A stretch of DNA of 64,000 nt from Branchiostoma floridae (taxonomy: Eukaryota > Chordata > Leptocardii > Amphioxiformes > Branchiostomatidae), in contig NC_049996.1 of the NCBI RefSeq assembly GCF_000003815.2, forward strand, positions 12,345,525-12,409,524. The letters run 5' to 3'. Under the pieces are notes generated by a model. The model was not told the origin of the DNA and made no database searches. It was given only the letters and a program-made list of their open reading frames with translations. Below are positions 12,001 through 23,570 of the stretch, piece after piece. Both the position numbers and the translations under genes were made by a program. Within the stretch, counting starts at the first letter, position 1. Each line of letters begins with the position of its first letter.

Positions 12001-15000
12001 ATGGCCATAACTCTTTATTTAGCACGTATTGATAGCCTAAAACCTCTTCCATAGGACAAGCTCATTGTGACGTAATTGCTATTATGCGCATTGAATGGTA
12101 TACCATCCTGGAGGCGCAAAAACAGCCTTCCGACACCGCAACTTTCAACCACCTGTTACTCGAGAAAGAAAAGTCGCAGACAACTCAAACTTGACATGAC
12201 TATAGAGTATAACTTTTTAAAGTCATGGACAATATTAATCATAATTTGCATATATTAACGGTGCACACCCCAGTTCTTCCGCGACCGGGGTCCGTGGTAG
12301 TCCGCGACCAAAAAGTGACGAAAGGCTTTCGAGGGCCCAAGTTTGAGTTGACATTTCTCATTATTTCCTGCGAAATGACATTAAACGGTTACATGGCTGA
12401 AAAGCGTAGGAAATGGTGTGTTTTTGGTGCAAATTGTGTTTTGGTCCGCGCGTTGCTTCCGCGATATCCCTACGCCTGAATGTAAAGAGGCCCGTGACCT
12501 AGATTTACCTCTGAAGCGCTGTGTCAAGCAAAGTTGCAATGCCGCGCGCCGTGGATGATTAAAAAAACTGTAGTACTAGAATTTTCTTTATAATTGGCTG
12601 GATTAGTCGTTAGATTTTCCTCTTTCTGGCAGTATCAGTCGTGCTTGCCGGAAAAATCTTCTTCATCTGTTTTATCCAATGCGAAAATGCCCGATTTTGT
12701 GCATCATTTTTGACATGAAAATAATGTTTTTTCCCTATAACTTTTGAAAATTAGAGAAGTTGAAGGATCGAAACTCAGTTGGTCTTGTAGCTGAAGGTAT
12801 ATCCTCTCACCCCATATACAGTTATTTTTCTTCAGGATAATTCCCTGGAAGAGATGGTCGCTAGACTTGAGGGTGTGCCGCCTCCATTTGAACCCCCAAA
12901 TAAACTGGTGTGTGCCCCCTTAAAAGCACCCATCCCGAAAAAAGTATTAGTGATAATAGCCAACAAATTGCATTTTTCCCATGAAAGTGTATAGCCACGA
13001 TCGTATCTGACTGAAAAAAAGCCGGATTTCGCAGGTTTTGATATGATTCTACACTGTCATATAATGGGTGGATTTGCCCCCCTCCCACGCCCCCCCCCCC
13101 CTCAAACACGGTCGCATAGCCTTCGAAGTGTGTGTGCTAAGCATAGATTGCATAAAACCTACCGAAACATTGTCGTTTAAACTACAGTACCTCTTGGGCA
13201 CTTTGAAATCGCATTTGAACGTTTCACAATTGCTCCTACATTGAGAAGCAGGCATTTTCCAATGAAAAAAGGCCCCGATGACGTCACTTTCGCACTTTCC
13301 TTCCCAATCAAGTGTCAAGTTCGGTGTGGCGCTAGTTCTCGGCCTTAACACAAATAAGTTGCACTAATCCGAAGACACATCCCAAGGCTTCTTTATCTCA
13401 CCGAGACCGACACCAAACTGTACAGCCTTATCTTAGCAGATGCCCGTTTATACCTTCATAGCCGCAAGAAGTGCAGCACAGACCTCCATCTTTACCAAAG
13501 GTACAACATTTAACTTCATTTTTCTACGAAATAAAAGGAGTCTTGCCAACGGAAACGCTTGGACGGGAAAGCTAGGTCTATTCTCTACCCGATATGACCA
13601 AAAATTAACATTTCAAGTGCTTTCCTTTAAAGCGCGGAACTTAAAACTGCATCGTTGTCACTTCAGAACATAGGCCAGCGGCAGGTATTGTGACGTCACG
13701 AACTCAAATATGTTCTAAGAGGTTTACACCGTTTGTTCCAGTCAGAAATAGGAGGAAAGTGTGCTCCATCACAAGAGCACCCCTCTGTCATTCCTTTTCA
13801 TGGCCATAACTCTTTATTTAGCACGTATTAATAGCCTAAAACCTCTTCCATAGGACAAGCTCATTGTGACGTAATTGCTATTATGCGCATTGAATGGTAT
13901 ACCATCCTGGAGGCGCAAAAACAGCCTTCCGACACCGCAACTTTCAACCACCTGTTACTCGAGAAAGAAAAGTCGCAGACAAGTCAAACTTGGCATGATT
14001 ATAGAGTATAACTTTTTAAAGTCATGGACAATATTAATCATAATTTGCATATATTAAAAGCACCCATCCTGAAAAAAGTATTAGTGATAATAGCCAACAA
14101 ATTGCATTTTTCCCATGAAAGTGTATAGCCCCGATCGTATCTGACTGAAAAAAAGCCGGATTTCGCAGGTTTTGATATGATTCTACACTGTCATATAATG
14201 GGTGGATTTGCCCCCCTCCCACGCCCCCCCCCCCTCAAACACGGTCGCATAGCCTTCAAAGTGTGTGTGCTAAGCATAGATTGCATAAAACCTACCGAAA
14301 CATTGTTGTTTAAACTACAGTACCTCTTGGGCACTTTGAAATCGCATTTGAACGTTTCACAATTGCTCCTACATTGAGAAGCAGGCCAATGTCTAAGATT
14401 TAAGGCCCCGATGACNNNNNNNNNNNNNNNNNNNNNNNNNNNNNNNNNNNNNNNNNNNNNNNNNNNNNNNNNNNNNNNNNNNNNNNNNNNNNNNNNNNNN
14501 NNNNNNNNNNNNNNNTCCGAATCAAGTGTCAAGTTCGGTGAGGCGCTAGTTCTCGGCCTCAACACAAATAAGTTGCACTAATCCGAAGACACATCCCAAG
14601 GCTTCTTTATCTCACCGAGACCGACACCAAACTGTACAGCCTTATCTTAGCAGATGCCCGTTTATACCTTCATAGCCGCAAGAATTGCAGCACAGACCTC
14701 CATCTTTACCAAAGGTACAACATTTAACTTCATTTTTCTACGAAATAAAAGGAGTCTTGCCAACGGAAACGCTTGGACGGGAAAGCTAGGTCTATTCTCT
14801 ACCCGATATGACCAAAAACTAACATTTCAAGTGCTTTCCGTTAAAGCGCGGAACTTAAAACTGCATCGTTGTCACTTCAGAACATAGGCCAGCGGCAGGT
14901 ATTGTGACGTCACGAACTCAAATATGTTCTAAGAGGTTTACACCGTTTGTTCCAGTCAGAAATAGGAGGAAAGTGTGCTCCATCACAAGAGCACCCCTCT

Positions 15001-17957
15001 GTCATTCCTTTTCATGGCCATAACTCTTTATTTAGCACGTATTGATAGCCTAAAACCTCTTCCATAGGACAAGCTCATTGTGACGTAATTGCTATTATGC
15101 GCATTGAATGGTATACCATCCTGGAGGCGCAAAAACAGCCTTCCGACACCGCAACTTTCAACCACCTGTTACTCGAGAAAGAAAAGTCGCAGACAAGTCA
15201 AACTTGGCATGATTATAGAGTATAACTTTTTAAAGTCATGGACAATATTAATCATAATTTGCATATATTAAAAGCACCCATCCTGAAAAAAGTATTAGTG
15301 ATAATAGCCAACAAATTGCATTTTTCCCATGAAAGTGTATAGCCCCGATCGTATCTGACTGAAAAAAAGCCGGATTTCGCAGGTTTTGATATGATTCTAC
15401 ACTGTCATGTAATGGGTGGATTTGCCCCCCTCCCACGCCCCCCCCCCCCCCCCAACACGGTCGCATAGCCTTCGAAGTGTGTGTGCTAAGCATAGATTGC
15501 ATAAAACCTACCGAAACATTGTTGTTTAAACTACAGTACCTCTTGGGCACTTTGAAATCGCATTTGAGCGTTTCACAATTGCTCCTACATTGAGAAGCAG
15601 GCATTTTCCAATGAAAAAAGGCCCCGATGACGTCACTTTCGCACTTTCCTTCCGAATCAAGTGTCAAGTTCGGTGTGGCGCTAGTTCTCGGCCTTAACAC
15701 AAATAAGTTGCACTAATCCGAAGACACATCCCAAGGCTTCTTTATCTCACCGAGACCGACACCAAACTGTACAGCCTTATCTTAGCAGATGCCCGTTTAT
15801 ACCTTCATAGCCGCAAGAAGTGCAGCACAGACCTCCATCTTTACCAAAGGTACAACATTTAACTTCATTTTTCTACGAAATAAAAGGCGTCTTGCCAACG
15901 GAAACGCTTGGACGGGAAAGCTAGGTCTGTTCTCTACCCGATATGACCAAAAATTAACATTTCAAGTGCTTTCCGTTATAGCGCGGAACTTAAAACTGCA
16001 TCGTTGTCACTTCAGAACATAGGCCAGCGGCAGGTATTGTGACGTCATGAACTCAAATATGTTCTAAGAGGTTTACACCGTTTGTTCCAGTCAGAAATAG
16101 GAGGAAAGTGTGCTCCATCACACCAGCACCCCTCTGTCATTCCTTTTCATGGCCATAACTCTTTATTTAGCACGTATTGATAGCCTAAAACCTCTTCCAT
16201 AGGACAAGCTCATTGTGACGTAATTGCTATTATGCGCATTGAATGGTATACCATCCTGGAGGCGCAAAAACAGCCTTCCGACACCGCAACTTTCAACCAC
16301 CTGTTACTCGAGAAAGAAAAGTCGCAGACAACTCAAACTTGACATGACTATAGAGTATAACTTTTTAAAGTCATGGACAATATTAATCATAATTTGCATA
16401 TATTAACGGTGCACACCCCAGTTCTTCCGCGACCGGGGTCCGTGGTAGTCCGCGACCAAAAAGTGACGAAAGGCTTTCGAGGGCCCAAGTTTGAGTTGAC
16501 ATTTCTCATTATTTCCTGCGAAATGACATTAAACGGTTACATGGCTGAAAAGCGTAGGAAATGGTGTGTTTTTGGTGCAAATTGTGTTTTGGTCCGCGCG
16601 TTGCTTCCGCGATATCCCTACGCCTGAATGTAAAGAGGCCCGTGACCTAGATTTACCTCTGAAGCGCTGTGTCAAGCAAAGTTGCAATGCCGCGCGCCGT
16701 GGATGATTAAAAAAACTGTAGTACTAGAATTTTCTTTATAATTGGCTGGATTAGTCGTTAGATTTTCCTCTTTCTGGCAGTATCAGTCGTGCTTGCCGGA
16801 AAAATCTTCTTCATCTGTTTTATCCAATGCGAAAATGCCCGATTTTGTGCATCATTTTTGACATGAAAATAATGTTTTTTCCCTGTAATTTTTCAAAATT
16901 AGAGAAGTTGAAGGATCGAAACTCAGTTGGTCTTGAAGCTGAAGGTATATCCTCTCACCCCATATACAGTTATTTTCCTTCAGGATAATTCCCTGGAAGA
17001 GATGGTCGCTAGACTTGAGGGTGTGCCGCCTCCATTTGAACCCCCAAATAAACTGGTGTGTGCCCCCTTCAAGACACAAACAACGTTTAATCTAGAACTT
17101 CCATGATCAACTTCCAGACCAATGTTATGCTGGCTCAGAATGTCATCAGCACACTGCCGGAGTATTATCCGGAACCGGAATCATACATACCGGAGAGATG
17201 GCTCCGGACTGAGTCATCAAACGTCCAGTCATTCTCCCTTCTGCCTTTTGGATATGGACCAAGGATGTGCATTGGTAAGTGGAGGTTGTTTGTGTGTCTA
17301 GCATGAATAGAAATGAAATACAAGTACATGATAAATACATGATAGTATTACTCAACAATCATGCTTATCAATACTTAATGATCATCCAAGGTACCATATA
17401 TATCTACATGTAGTCTGCTCTTTAATACGTACTTTCTTCTTTCACCTTTTCATCAACAGGTCGCCGTTTTGCGGAACAGGAGTTGTACCTTGGTTTGGTC
17501 AGGGTGAGTTTGTTTTAATGCATGTCACAATCATTTCAAAGAATCAACTTGGGAAAGCAAAACTTGAAATAGTCGCACGTGTAGTTGTAGCATGTCTGAT
17601 ATGGCGGACAGACCTAATATGTTTTGAATTTTTACAGCACACAGCACATGGCTGTAGTAGAACAAGTAACTGCATCGTAGAGCACATATGATTAACATTG
17701 CAATACAACATTACAAGTGACTGGTCCTGTTATTAAGGTAAACACTTGGCCTTTTATGCATAGGTTTTGTCCAGTATACAAGTGACTGTTCCTGTCAAGG
17801 TACATACACTTATTCTTTTATGCATCTTCTTGAATGTTTCGCACAGATCATCCAAAACTTCCATGTTGGTTGGGACGGAGAAGACATGAAGCAAGTGTGG
17901 AGGATTTTCAATGCACCGGACAGGGACACGTTCGTCTTCAGCGAGAGGAAAAGTTAG
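2121..17957 (+). CDS. Mitochondrial-clan cytochrome P450, complete, 10 exons
   Basis: Exons: 2121-2352, 2790-3018, 3430-3629, 4115-4319, 4456-4618, 5190-5356, 5926-6004, 17118-17274, 17460-17503 and 17847-17957. All junctions are GT-AG and the frame is continuous, giving 528 aa, a normal P450 length. The N-terminus (MSRILQIVGRRAAF...) is Arg-rich, Ala-rich and free of acidic residues until about residue 43, as in a mitochondrial import peptide. A proline-rich hinge (IPGPRGLPFIG) follows. The I-helix reads GAIDTT (about 339-344), the K-helix is ETFR (396-399), the PERW motif is in exon 8, and the heme loop is FGYGPRMCIG (469-478) with Cys476 as heme ligand. The sequence resembles the CYP24/CYP27 mitochondrial clan: sterol or vitamin-D-type hydroxylases that receive electrons from adrenodoxin. 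The substrate cannot be assigned. Intron 7 (6005-17117) is enlarged by a repeat array. Confidence 0.93.
3691..3860 (+). mobile_element. tRNA-derived SINE in P450 intron 3
   Basis: The head resembles a tRNA gene, with box A-like TGGCGTAACTGGTAGAG and box B-like GAGTTCGATACCC. A shared tail containing 'cccttgggaaaatcacttaa' and 'ccttcctcactgcccccagg' follows. Related copies are at 41240-41370 and, reversed, at the right end near 63.6 kb. No tRNA cloverleaf is preserved, so this is a retroposon and not a tRNA gene. Confidence 0.75.
6036..6068. repeat. (GAT)n microsatellite
   Basis: About ten GAT/ATG triplets just inside P450 intron 7, about 30 bp after the exon 7 donor. On the minus strand it reads as a run of His codons in a small spurious frame. 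Confidence 0.9.
6400..7060 (+). mobile_element. Module H, copy 1 (TIR element, 661 bp)
   Basis: The 5' end (cggtgcacaccccagtt) and the reverse complement of the 3' end (gggggcacacaccagtt) match at about 14 of 17 positions, an imperfect terminal inverted repeat. The left flank is TTCAA and the right flank TTAA. An internal plus-strand frame of about 72 aa (6402-6620) resembles no transposase I can name, so the element looks non-autonomous. This copy has a few private changes from H2-H4 (for example T for A near 6481). Confidence 0.7.
7061..8197 (+). repeat. Module B, copy 1
   Basis: It begins TTAAAAGCACCCATCC and ends GCATATATTAA, so it has TTAA at each end but no terminal inverted repeat. 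It contains a C-homopolymer near 7228, a short open frame at 7580-7813 (77 aa, plus), a second at 8015-8197 (60 aa, plus) and one on the minus strand at 7198-7491 (97 aa). All recur in the other copies. None has a recognisable domain. Confidence 0.8.
8198..8858 (+). mobile_element. Module H, copy 2
   Basis: 661 bp, flanked on both sides by TTAA (8194-8197 and 8859-8862). At B-B joins such as 9990-9993 the same position holds one TTAA, giving clean filled-site and empty-site comparisons within one array. Confidence 0.75.
8859..12258 (+). repeat. Module B, copies 2, 3 and 4 in direct tandem
   Basis: Three B units abut without H at TTAA 9990-9993 and TTAA 11123-11126 (periods 1131, 1133 and 1132 bp). 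The 77-aa plus frame recurs at 9376, 10509 and 11641. In B4 the minus frame is extended (11103-11552) because its C-run length keeps two segments in phase. Confidence 0.8.
12259..12919 (+). mobile_element. Module H, copy 3
   Basis: 661 bp, flanked by TTAA on both sides (12255-12258, 12920-12923). It carries private substitutions around 12736-12750 relative to the other three copies. Confidence 0.75.
12920..16406 (+). repeat. Module B, copies 5, 6 and 7 in direct tandem
   Basis: Joins without H are at TTAA 14054-14057 and 15268-15271. Copy 6 contains the only assembly gap (14416-14515, 100 N). The 25 bases before the gap do not match the other copies at the same place, which suggests a contig-end error. 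B7 is closest to B2 in its variant bases (for example 'aaaaggcgtcttgcc' and 'gacgtcatgaactc'), so unit order is not simple head-to-tail copying of neighbours. Confidence 0.8.
14416..14515. other. Assembly gap (100 N)
   Basis: Exactly 100 N characters inside B6, a conventional placeholder of unknown true length. The number of array units should therefore be taken as a minimum. Confidence 0.99.
16407..17067 (+). mobile_element. Module H, copy 4 (right end of array)
   Basis: 661 bp. The left flank is TTAA (16403-16406) and the right flank TTCAA (17068-17072), the mirror image of copy 1. It ends 50 bp before P450 exon 8. Confidence 0.75.
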
Positions 17958-17989
17958 GGATCGTTAGAGGGGCAAAGGATGACGTGTAA

Positions 17990-18165
17990 TGGTTCAGGGA
18001 TAATGTCATTAACACATATCTCACGATTGGTCAAAATGTGACTTGTGACGTTTCAGGAATGACGCCATTAACACATGTGATACGCCAAAATGTGACGTGT
18101 AAAGGTTCAGAAATGATGTCACTAACACATATATCGATATGGTCAAAATGTGACGTGTGAAGGTG
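17990..18165. repeat. Short tandem repeat after the P450 stop, ~58-bp unit, three copies
   Basis: Three degenerate copies of a unit reading approximately 'aggttcaggaatgatgtcat' then 'taacacatat...ggtcaaaatgtgacgtg'. It starts about 30 bp after the stop codon, so it probably lies in the 3' UTR. TGACGT-type (CRE-like) hexamers recur in each unit. Confidence 0.75.
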
Positions 18166-20365
18166 ACATGTAACTCTTAATGACGTACCCGGTACTCTAT
18201 CGCACACAATAGCATATACTGTGATGTGTAACGTATGTGTAATTTATCATCTTCGCAGAGGACTATTCTGAAATTTCTTATTTGAAATGTAAAGGATACA
18301 ACTGGTTAAAAATGCACCTTGTAATATATATCCGTATTAATCTAATTATAAGGGAGTGTTGGAATCTTTAAAGCTTGTGGGCCAAAGACCCATAATGTAG
18401 TGTTTTGAATCGATCCATAATTACAACTAAAATCGAATAAGACACAGCGAAACTCAGATGCCCTTAAATGGGTATGTGTATTTTCGAAGCACCGGTATGG
18501 GTACTTTGAAACCATAATCTTCTAGTGCCATATCATAGATGACAAGTTGTTTGCTATGTCGACCATTCTTAAAAGGTGCCTTTTTATACCATATACTGCT
18601 ATAATTCATGCTTTATTCCCGATATTACCTATGTACATCTGTTACAATTATTATTTGGTTCAATGAAATTATTACTACATGTATTTCTAACATCTTGATT
18701 TTTCATAACACCCCTTTAAATATTCTTATCCAGTTGACACGGTATACGAACAAAAACAATTACAGGCCAACAGACATCTCTCTCGACCTGTGGACGTTGT
18801 GAGTAACAGTGGTAAGCCCGCTAACAAACTTGGTGGCGGTCTTACCTGCCGATAATGCGCCATCCTTGGTGGAAAGCTTGATGAATAGTGTGCGAAAAAG
18901 GCGGGAATCTGTTGCGCCACCATGGGGAGGGGGTCGGTTTGCTGCGTCGCCCCAGGTGTGGCTCTTGTTCTAGGAAGATGGGAAGGCTCGAACTCCTTAA
19001 AAGATGTCCTGGCACCTCACCTCTAGTTTGTCTTGAAGCGGTACATGTTGTATGGACATCTGGCCGGCTCGGCCACTCTGTGACAAAGGACGACGTGCCC
19101 AGCTGGTAGTTCATACTCATAGCAATTTCTGACAGGAATGCTAGCTTTCCTCTTTGGCCCAGCCATTTGGAGTAATGGAATCACCGCACTCGGCGTCAAT
19201 GAATCGCCAGAAAGACCTCGTGACAAAAAAAGGACAAGTGAAAGAGAAAACTGACGCACAAATCGTCTGCTGTAATCCTCGTACTGCATGTCAGTCGAGA
19301 TTGTCGTTCTGTGCAGGGTCAAAGGTCGCGGCAGTCCCATTATTCTCTACGATAGGTCTATTCGTTATTTCTGCCATAATTATTTCACGGATGTCAGTTA
19401 GTCGCTTTGAAAATAGGCATAGTCTGACATTATGAACACCCAGGCTTTAAGGCAGTTTTCCCATCAAATATAGCAATGCAAGCTGTTCTTCTACCTGAGT
19501 GTATAAAAATGGAATCGTCCAAAAGAGGCGGGAAATCTCGAATCAGACTAAACAACAGCGGACGTCACGTCACACATTCCTTTCTTCAGGTAAAATACGG
19601 CCCATTTTCCCATAAAACTACTTATGTTGTCTTGTGTTATGCACCAAGCATACGTTTGAGGGTATCTAGATCGCATTTTACATAGAATACGTCTGTCAAT
19701 ATAGCACAGTTTCACTCAATTTTCATCAATGTCGTCTGCAGATTTCCAACGTTTCTTCCCCCCTCCCCCTTCTCATACGATATGATGAGATTTTCGTGGA
19801 CATGGTAGTGCAATGTTGCATTTATTTCTTATGCCTATATGTATGAAATGCCAGCACTGAAACCCTTTGAGTTGGTTTGGGAATTTCATGGTCAGAATGG
19901 TATGAAATCTAGATGGTAAGTCCATTTCTGTGCAGAGTATTACAGAATTTTGCACAATAATCATACCAGACCACATTCTTTATGTCAAGTTGGCCAGCAA
20001 TTGATGACATATTTTATATACTCCGATTACCCCCCCCCCCACACACACACACACAAACACATTGTACAAAGTTCTAGTACTGATATTGATTTTCTATTTT
20101 AATATCTTAACAGTTCCCACTCCGAGTGCCCATGGTATGTGTTCTCTGGTGTTTTTATGTCATTCAATTAATCAATCTATCAATCAACCAAATACTTTAT
20201 TCATAATAAAACAACCAGCTGCTGAGTTACGACGTTGTTGTACAGCGCCAGTGCGTTAAAATAGAATAAAACCATAATACAACGTTACATACAATCCGAT
20301 TGTTAACGTCATTTTGCATTCTTATTGTTCAGCAGGAATGTCATGTATGGTCTCACTTCCTAAAG

Positions 20366-20572
20366 CTGCGCTCTAACTGCACCTGCGTGAAGCTTGCGTC
20401 ACTGAGGGGTTCGTTCACTACGTCCCTGTTTTTTTTCATTTTCTACGATTTAAAAAGAATATAAATATTGCGTAATACGTAAAAGTATGACTTAGAAGAC
20501 GACAAAATACACAAAAAGGAAGGTCTTTATCTCAACACAAGCTTGACGCAAGTGCAGTGAGAGTGCACCTTT
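20366..20572. mobile_element. MITE family 1, copy A
   Basis: The left end 'ctctaactgcacctgcgtga' and right end 'tgacgcaagtgcagtgagag' form an inverted repeat. The interior ('aaaagtatgacttagaagac' followed by gacaaaatac) is nearly identical to the copy at 44987-45238. A third, more diverged relative lies near 51222-51437. Confidence 0.75.
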
Positions 20573-23264
20573 ACCCTGTAAAATAGATTAGTACTTGCAA
20601 CAAGCATCACTGCCTGGCTTCCCACAAGTGTGTACAGTCCTATATGGCTTATGATAATCCCGTAGTATGTACAGCCTGCAGTTTTCCGCGATTAGTTTCA
20701 CTCAAGTGCTTAGCCTTGATACTTAGGCACTGAGGTTTATACAAGGTTACCCCACGACGCTTACACTAACACTAACATCAGTCATCGTTTATCTTGTTGT
20801 GACCCGAATGAGCAAACCCTGGTTAACTTGATAGTCTTCAGTCTGCAACGGTAGCAGTTGGCATCAAATATATTAGACAGTAGAGTTGCAAATCTGATTT
20901 AGTTCTCTATTGAAACCAAAGACTTTGTCGCCAAACCAAGCACTTTCCATCAGGAGAAATACCTCTTACATACCAACATTGCTGAAAATCATTCACCTTA
21001 GCGCTACTACGGAAACTGATCTTATGGGAATCTATGAGGAAGTAATTTTGCCTCACTATAAGTGCCGTGTGTTTCATGTTTACATCTAAATGAGCCAAAA
21101 TCACAGTTTGTTTATCGTGGTTGTCATGGCCTCTTGGCCTTGTTTTGGTCGGTAGCAAAAAGAAGAAGACGTCTGATTGGTCACTGATTGTGTACTGCTG
21201 CCTGCGTCATCGAACAATTCGGGTCGCGCTATCCAGTATTTAAGGACAGTGACGTACGAATCGGGCTACAGACGAGGTTTTGAAGGTGTAAGACAACCAT
21301 TCCGCCAGTCATCATCCTTGACTGCGACGCTTTACGCTGATATTGAGGTAGGCATATGTTTTAGAGTTTCTGTTAAACGTTGAAACTGAGAATGTTTTCA
21401 CTTACGGCGTAGTCACATTTATCATAGGTTGTCATACGATTCTGAATTCGTACAATTTCAAGCAGGCTGTGAAAGAACCAACTGCCGACAAGCTATGGAT
21501 CTTTAGATATCCTTTTCGGTGACAATTGAGTTTAGTACGACTCATTCACGATTATACCAAAGTTTTGGATCCTACGAAGATTGCACAATGCACATGTATG
21601 TGACAGGGCTTTTAGCTTCAACCATTGCGTAGTCAACTACACGACTAGACTAGGGAGCCTTGGTTACATCAATAATCCATTTCTGATAGCATATTTTTTG
21701 CAAGCATTTCTTCCAGTGTCTCAGAAAAAAATCGGTGTTGTAATTTTGTATATCAGTTATATCTGTACAAGCACTAGAATAGATGGTTCTCGTGGCACGG
21801 TTTTAGTTTACCTTAATGTATGTTGCCGCGGCTACTTTTTCTTCAGTTTTTTCATACCCCTGGTGCAGCAATAGCCTCACGCCTTCGTCACGGGTTATGG
21901 ATAATTTTTGGCAAAAAGTGGGAAATAAATGGCCAAGAGAGTGAGTCAGCGGTGAGAGTAGCACTTTGCACTGTGCCAGCCAATAAAATCATATGATGAA
22001 CAAACTCATCTGACAGAATTATTACCCTATACCAGTGTGATTTGGTAGATAGGGACTAGTGCACTGGTGTTTTTCTTTTCATTATATGTACATCGATAGA
22101 AAGGTTATCACAGTGATTCCTCCGGGTCCATCCGTTAGAATATCGAAATACCAAGGAAAGTGCGGAGCTTGTAGTCCCTGAATTTTCGCGAAAGGTATAT
22201 GACTGATTCAAACGTAGTTTGCTCCAACTAAGCCAATTGATATGTGATCAGTCTGAGTAAGAAAGTCTGCAGTCAAGAAAAATCAGCCATACAGAAAATA
22301 ACCTGCGAGGTAGACAAGTCGTTTTTTGTTCGTATATGTGATCACCCAGCTATAGTTTTGTGATGCTTGTGTTTACTACAGATTCCAGAGAAATCGTTCC
22401 TGTACATTGTACATTATACATCTTCTATTCTTGGTACGTGTTTGAAAAGACAGGTTTTAAAGCTTCGCAATTCTAAGTTTTAAACCTTCGCCACTACGAG
22501 CATTAGTCTCACCGTAAAGTGCGCGCTGTGGAATGTGTTTTTTTGGCCCGACCTCGCAGGTTATCTAGTGTTGTGTCGATACACGCTGTCGATAGTCATT
22601 AAAGATGCCGAAAATAACAGCAGGTCGATCCCGAAAACACATACACAGCCGCTAATGGCTGACTGTGTTTGCTGCAAAATCCAAACAATCCATTTGTTGT
22701 TCCCGTTGCGAGGATAACATCCAGTATGCAGATAGATATCTGTATCTATATAAGGCTAGGAAATACAGTAAAAATAGACTTTTATCGATGACGTCAGTGG
22801 AAGAAGCGTGACTGGCACTGCCTGTATGGTAGATTTTAAAGACATTGGAACAATGTTTATGTTTTCCGACGAGAGTTCAGATCTATGAAACGTGTTCGGC
22901 GATCGATATGAAAGGTATAAAAGTTAAAACACAAATCAAGTTATCACATCTTTCTATCAGTTTCCGAGGCTCGTGTGTCGTATTTAAAACTATCGAGATT
23001 AGTCAATACAAACGTAGGCTTCTACCGTGTTTGCATATTGCAGCGCTAGGATTAGCAGGGAAACCCTGTCAACATCTGCCACTAAGTGCCATTAAGTGGT
23101 TCACCATGGTAGAGAGATCACATGCCATTAGCTACATGTATATGTACCTCAACAAACATGCGGGTTACACAAAGGCCAAGTCCAAACATTGCTGATAGGC
23201 AGGCACGATGGGCGATGTTTTCGTGCCATTGTACATTTAGTTTTATGAATCTGATACAGTTTTG

Positions 23265-23400
23265 AGGTGCCTATGTGCAGCGTGATACATTGTGGGTAAC
23301 ATGTCAAAGTTGAAGCCCTCTGACCATTCTTAATGTATTGACAGGGACTTTCAACTTTAACAAGTTCAAAGTTCACTTGTTCAAACCAAGTACTGTTATT
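23265..23400. mobile_element. Fold-back/MITE family 2 copy
   Basis: Contains 'gcgtgatacattgtgggtaa' followed by catgtcaaagttgaag, then an inverted partner 'ctttcaactttaacaagttc'. Related copies occur at 41600-41765, 56478-56635 and 57980-58180, and partial ones near 6125-6300 and in both oxidase first introns. Confidence 0.65.
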
Positions 23401-23570
23401 GTTATCATGTCATTCTCATGCAGAGCAAGGTAGTTATCTCAATGGTCCGTGGTGACATAAAGCCTTCCACGTCTCATAGGTTTGTGATAGTAAAATGTTT
23501 TGTAACGTTACATCAGTTTTGTTGACATATTTTTTTCTTATTTCTTTCTAGGTGTGCCATAAACTCAATC

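Larger units (their letters stand above)
6395..17072. repeat. Composite H/B repeat array in P450 intron 7
   Basis: Order: H1 6400-7060, B1, H2 8198-8858, B2-B3-B4, H3 12259-12919, B5-B6-B7, H4 16407-17067. Every H copy is exactly 661 bp; B units repeat with a period of 1131-1135 bp, differing mainly in a C-homopolymer (B6, with the N gap, is 1214). Copies look nearly identical by eye. The array is bounded by a direct TTCAA on each side (6395-6399, 17068-17072), as expected of a target-site duplication. Every internal H is instead flanked by TTAA, and B-B joins without H carry a single TTAA. Removing 6400-17072 would restore one TTCAA in an otherwise ordinary short intron. Confidence 0.9.
18166..23551. 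other. Gene-poor intergenic region
   Basis: No convincing coding region was found on either strand; all open frames are under 120 codons and lack domains or splice partners. It contains a C-run plus (CA)n at about 20031-20060, a MITE at about 20366-20572 and a fold-back element at about 23265-23400. The last part may hold the promoter and a 5' UTR exon of the PKDCC-like gene. Confidence 0.5.

Noticed and set aside
6395-17072. Tandem array as a CRISPR or coding repeat locus
   Set aside because: Units are over 1 kb, have no short repeat/spacer alternation and sit inside an animal gene intron.
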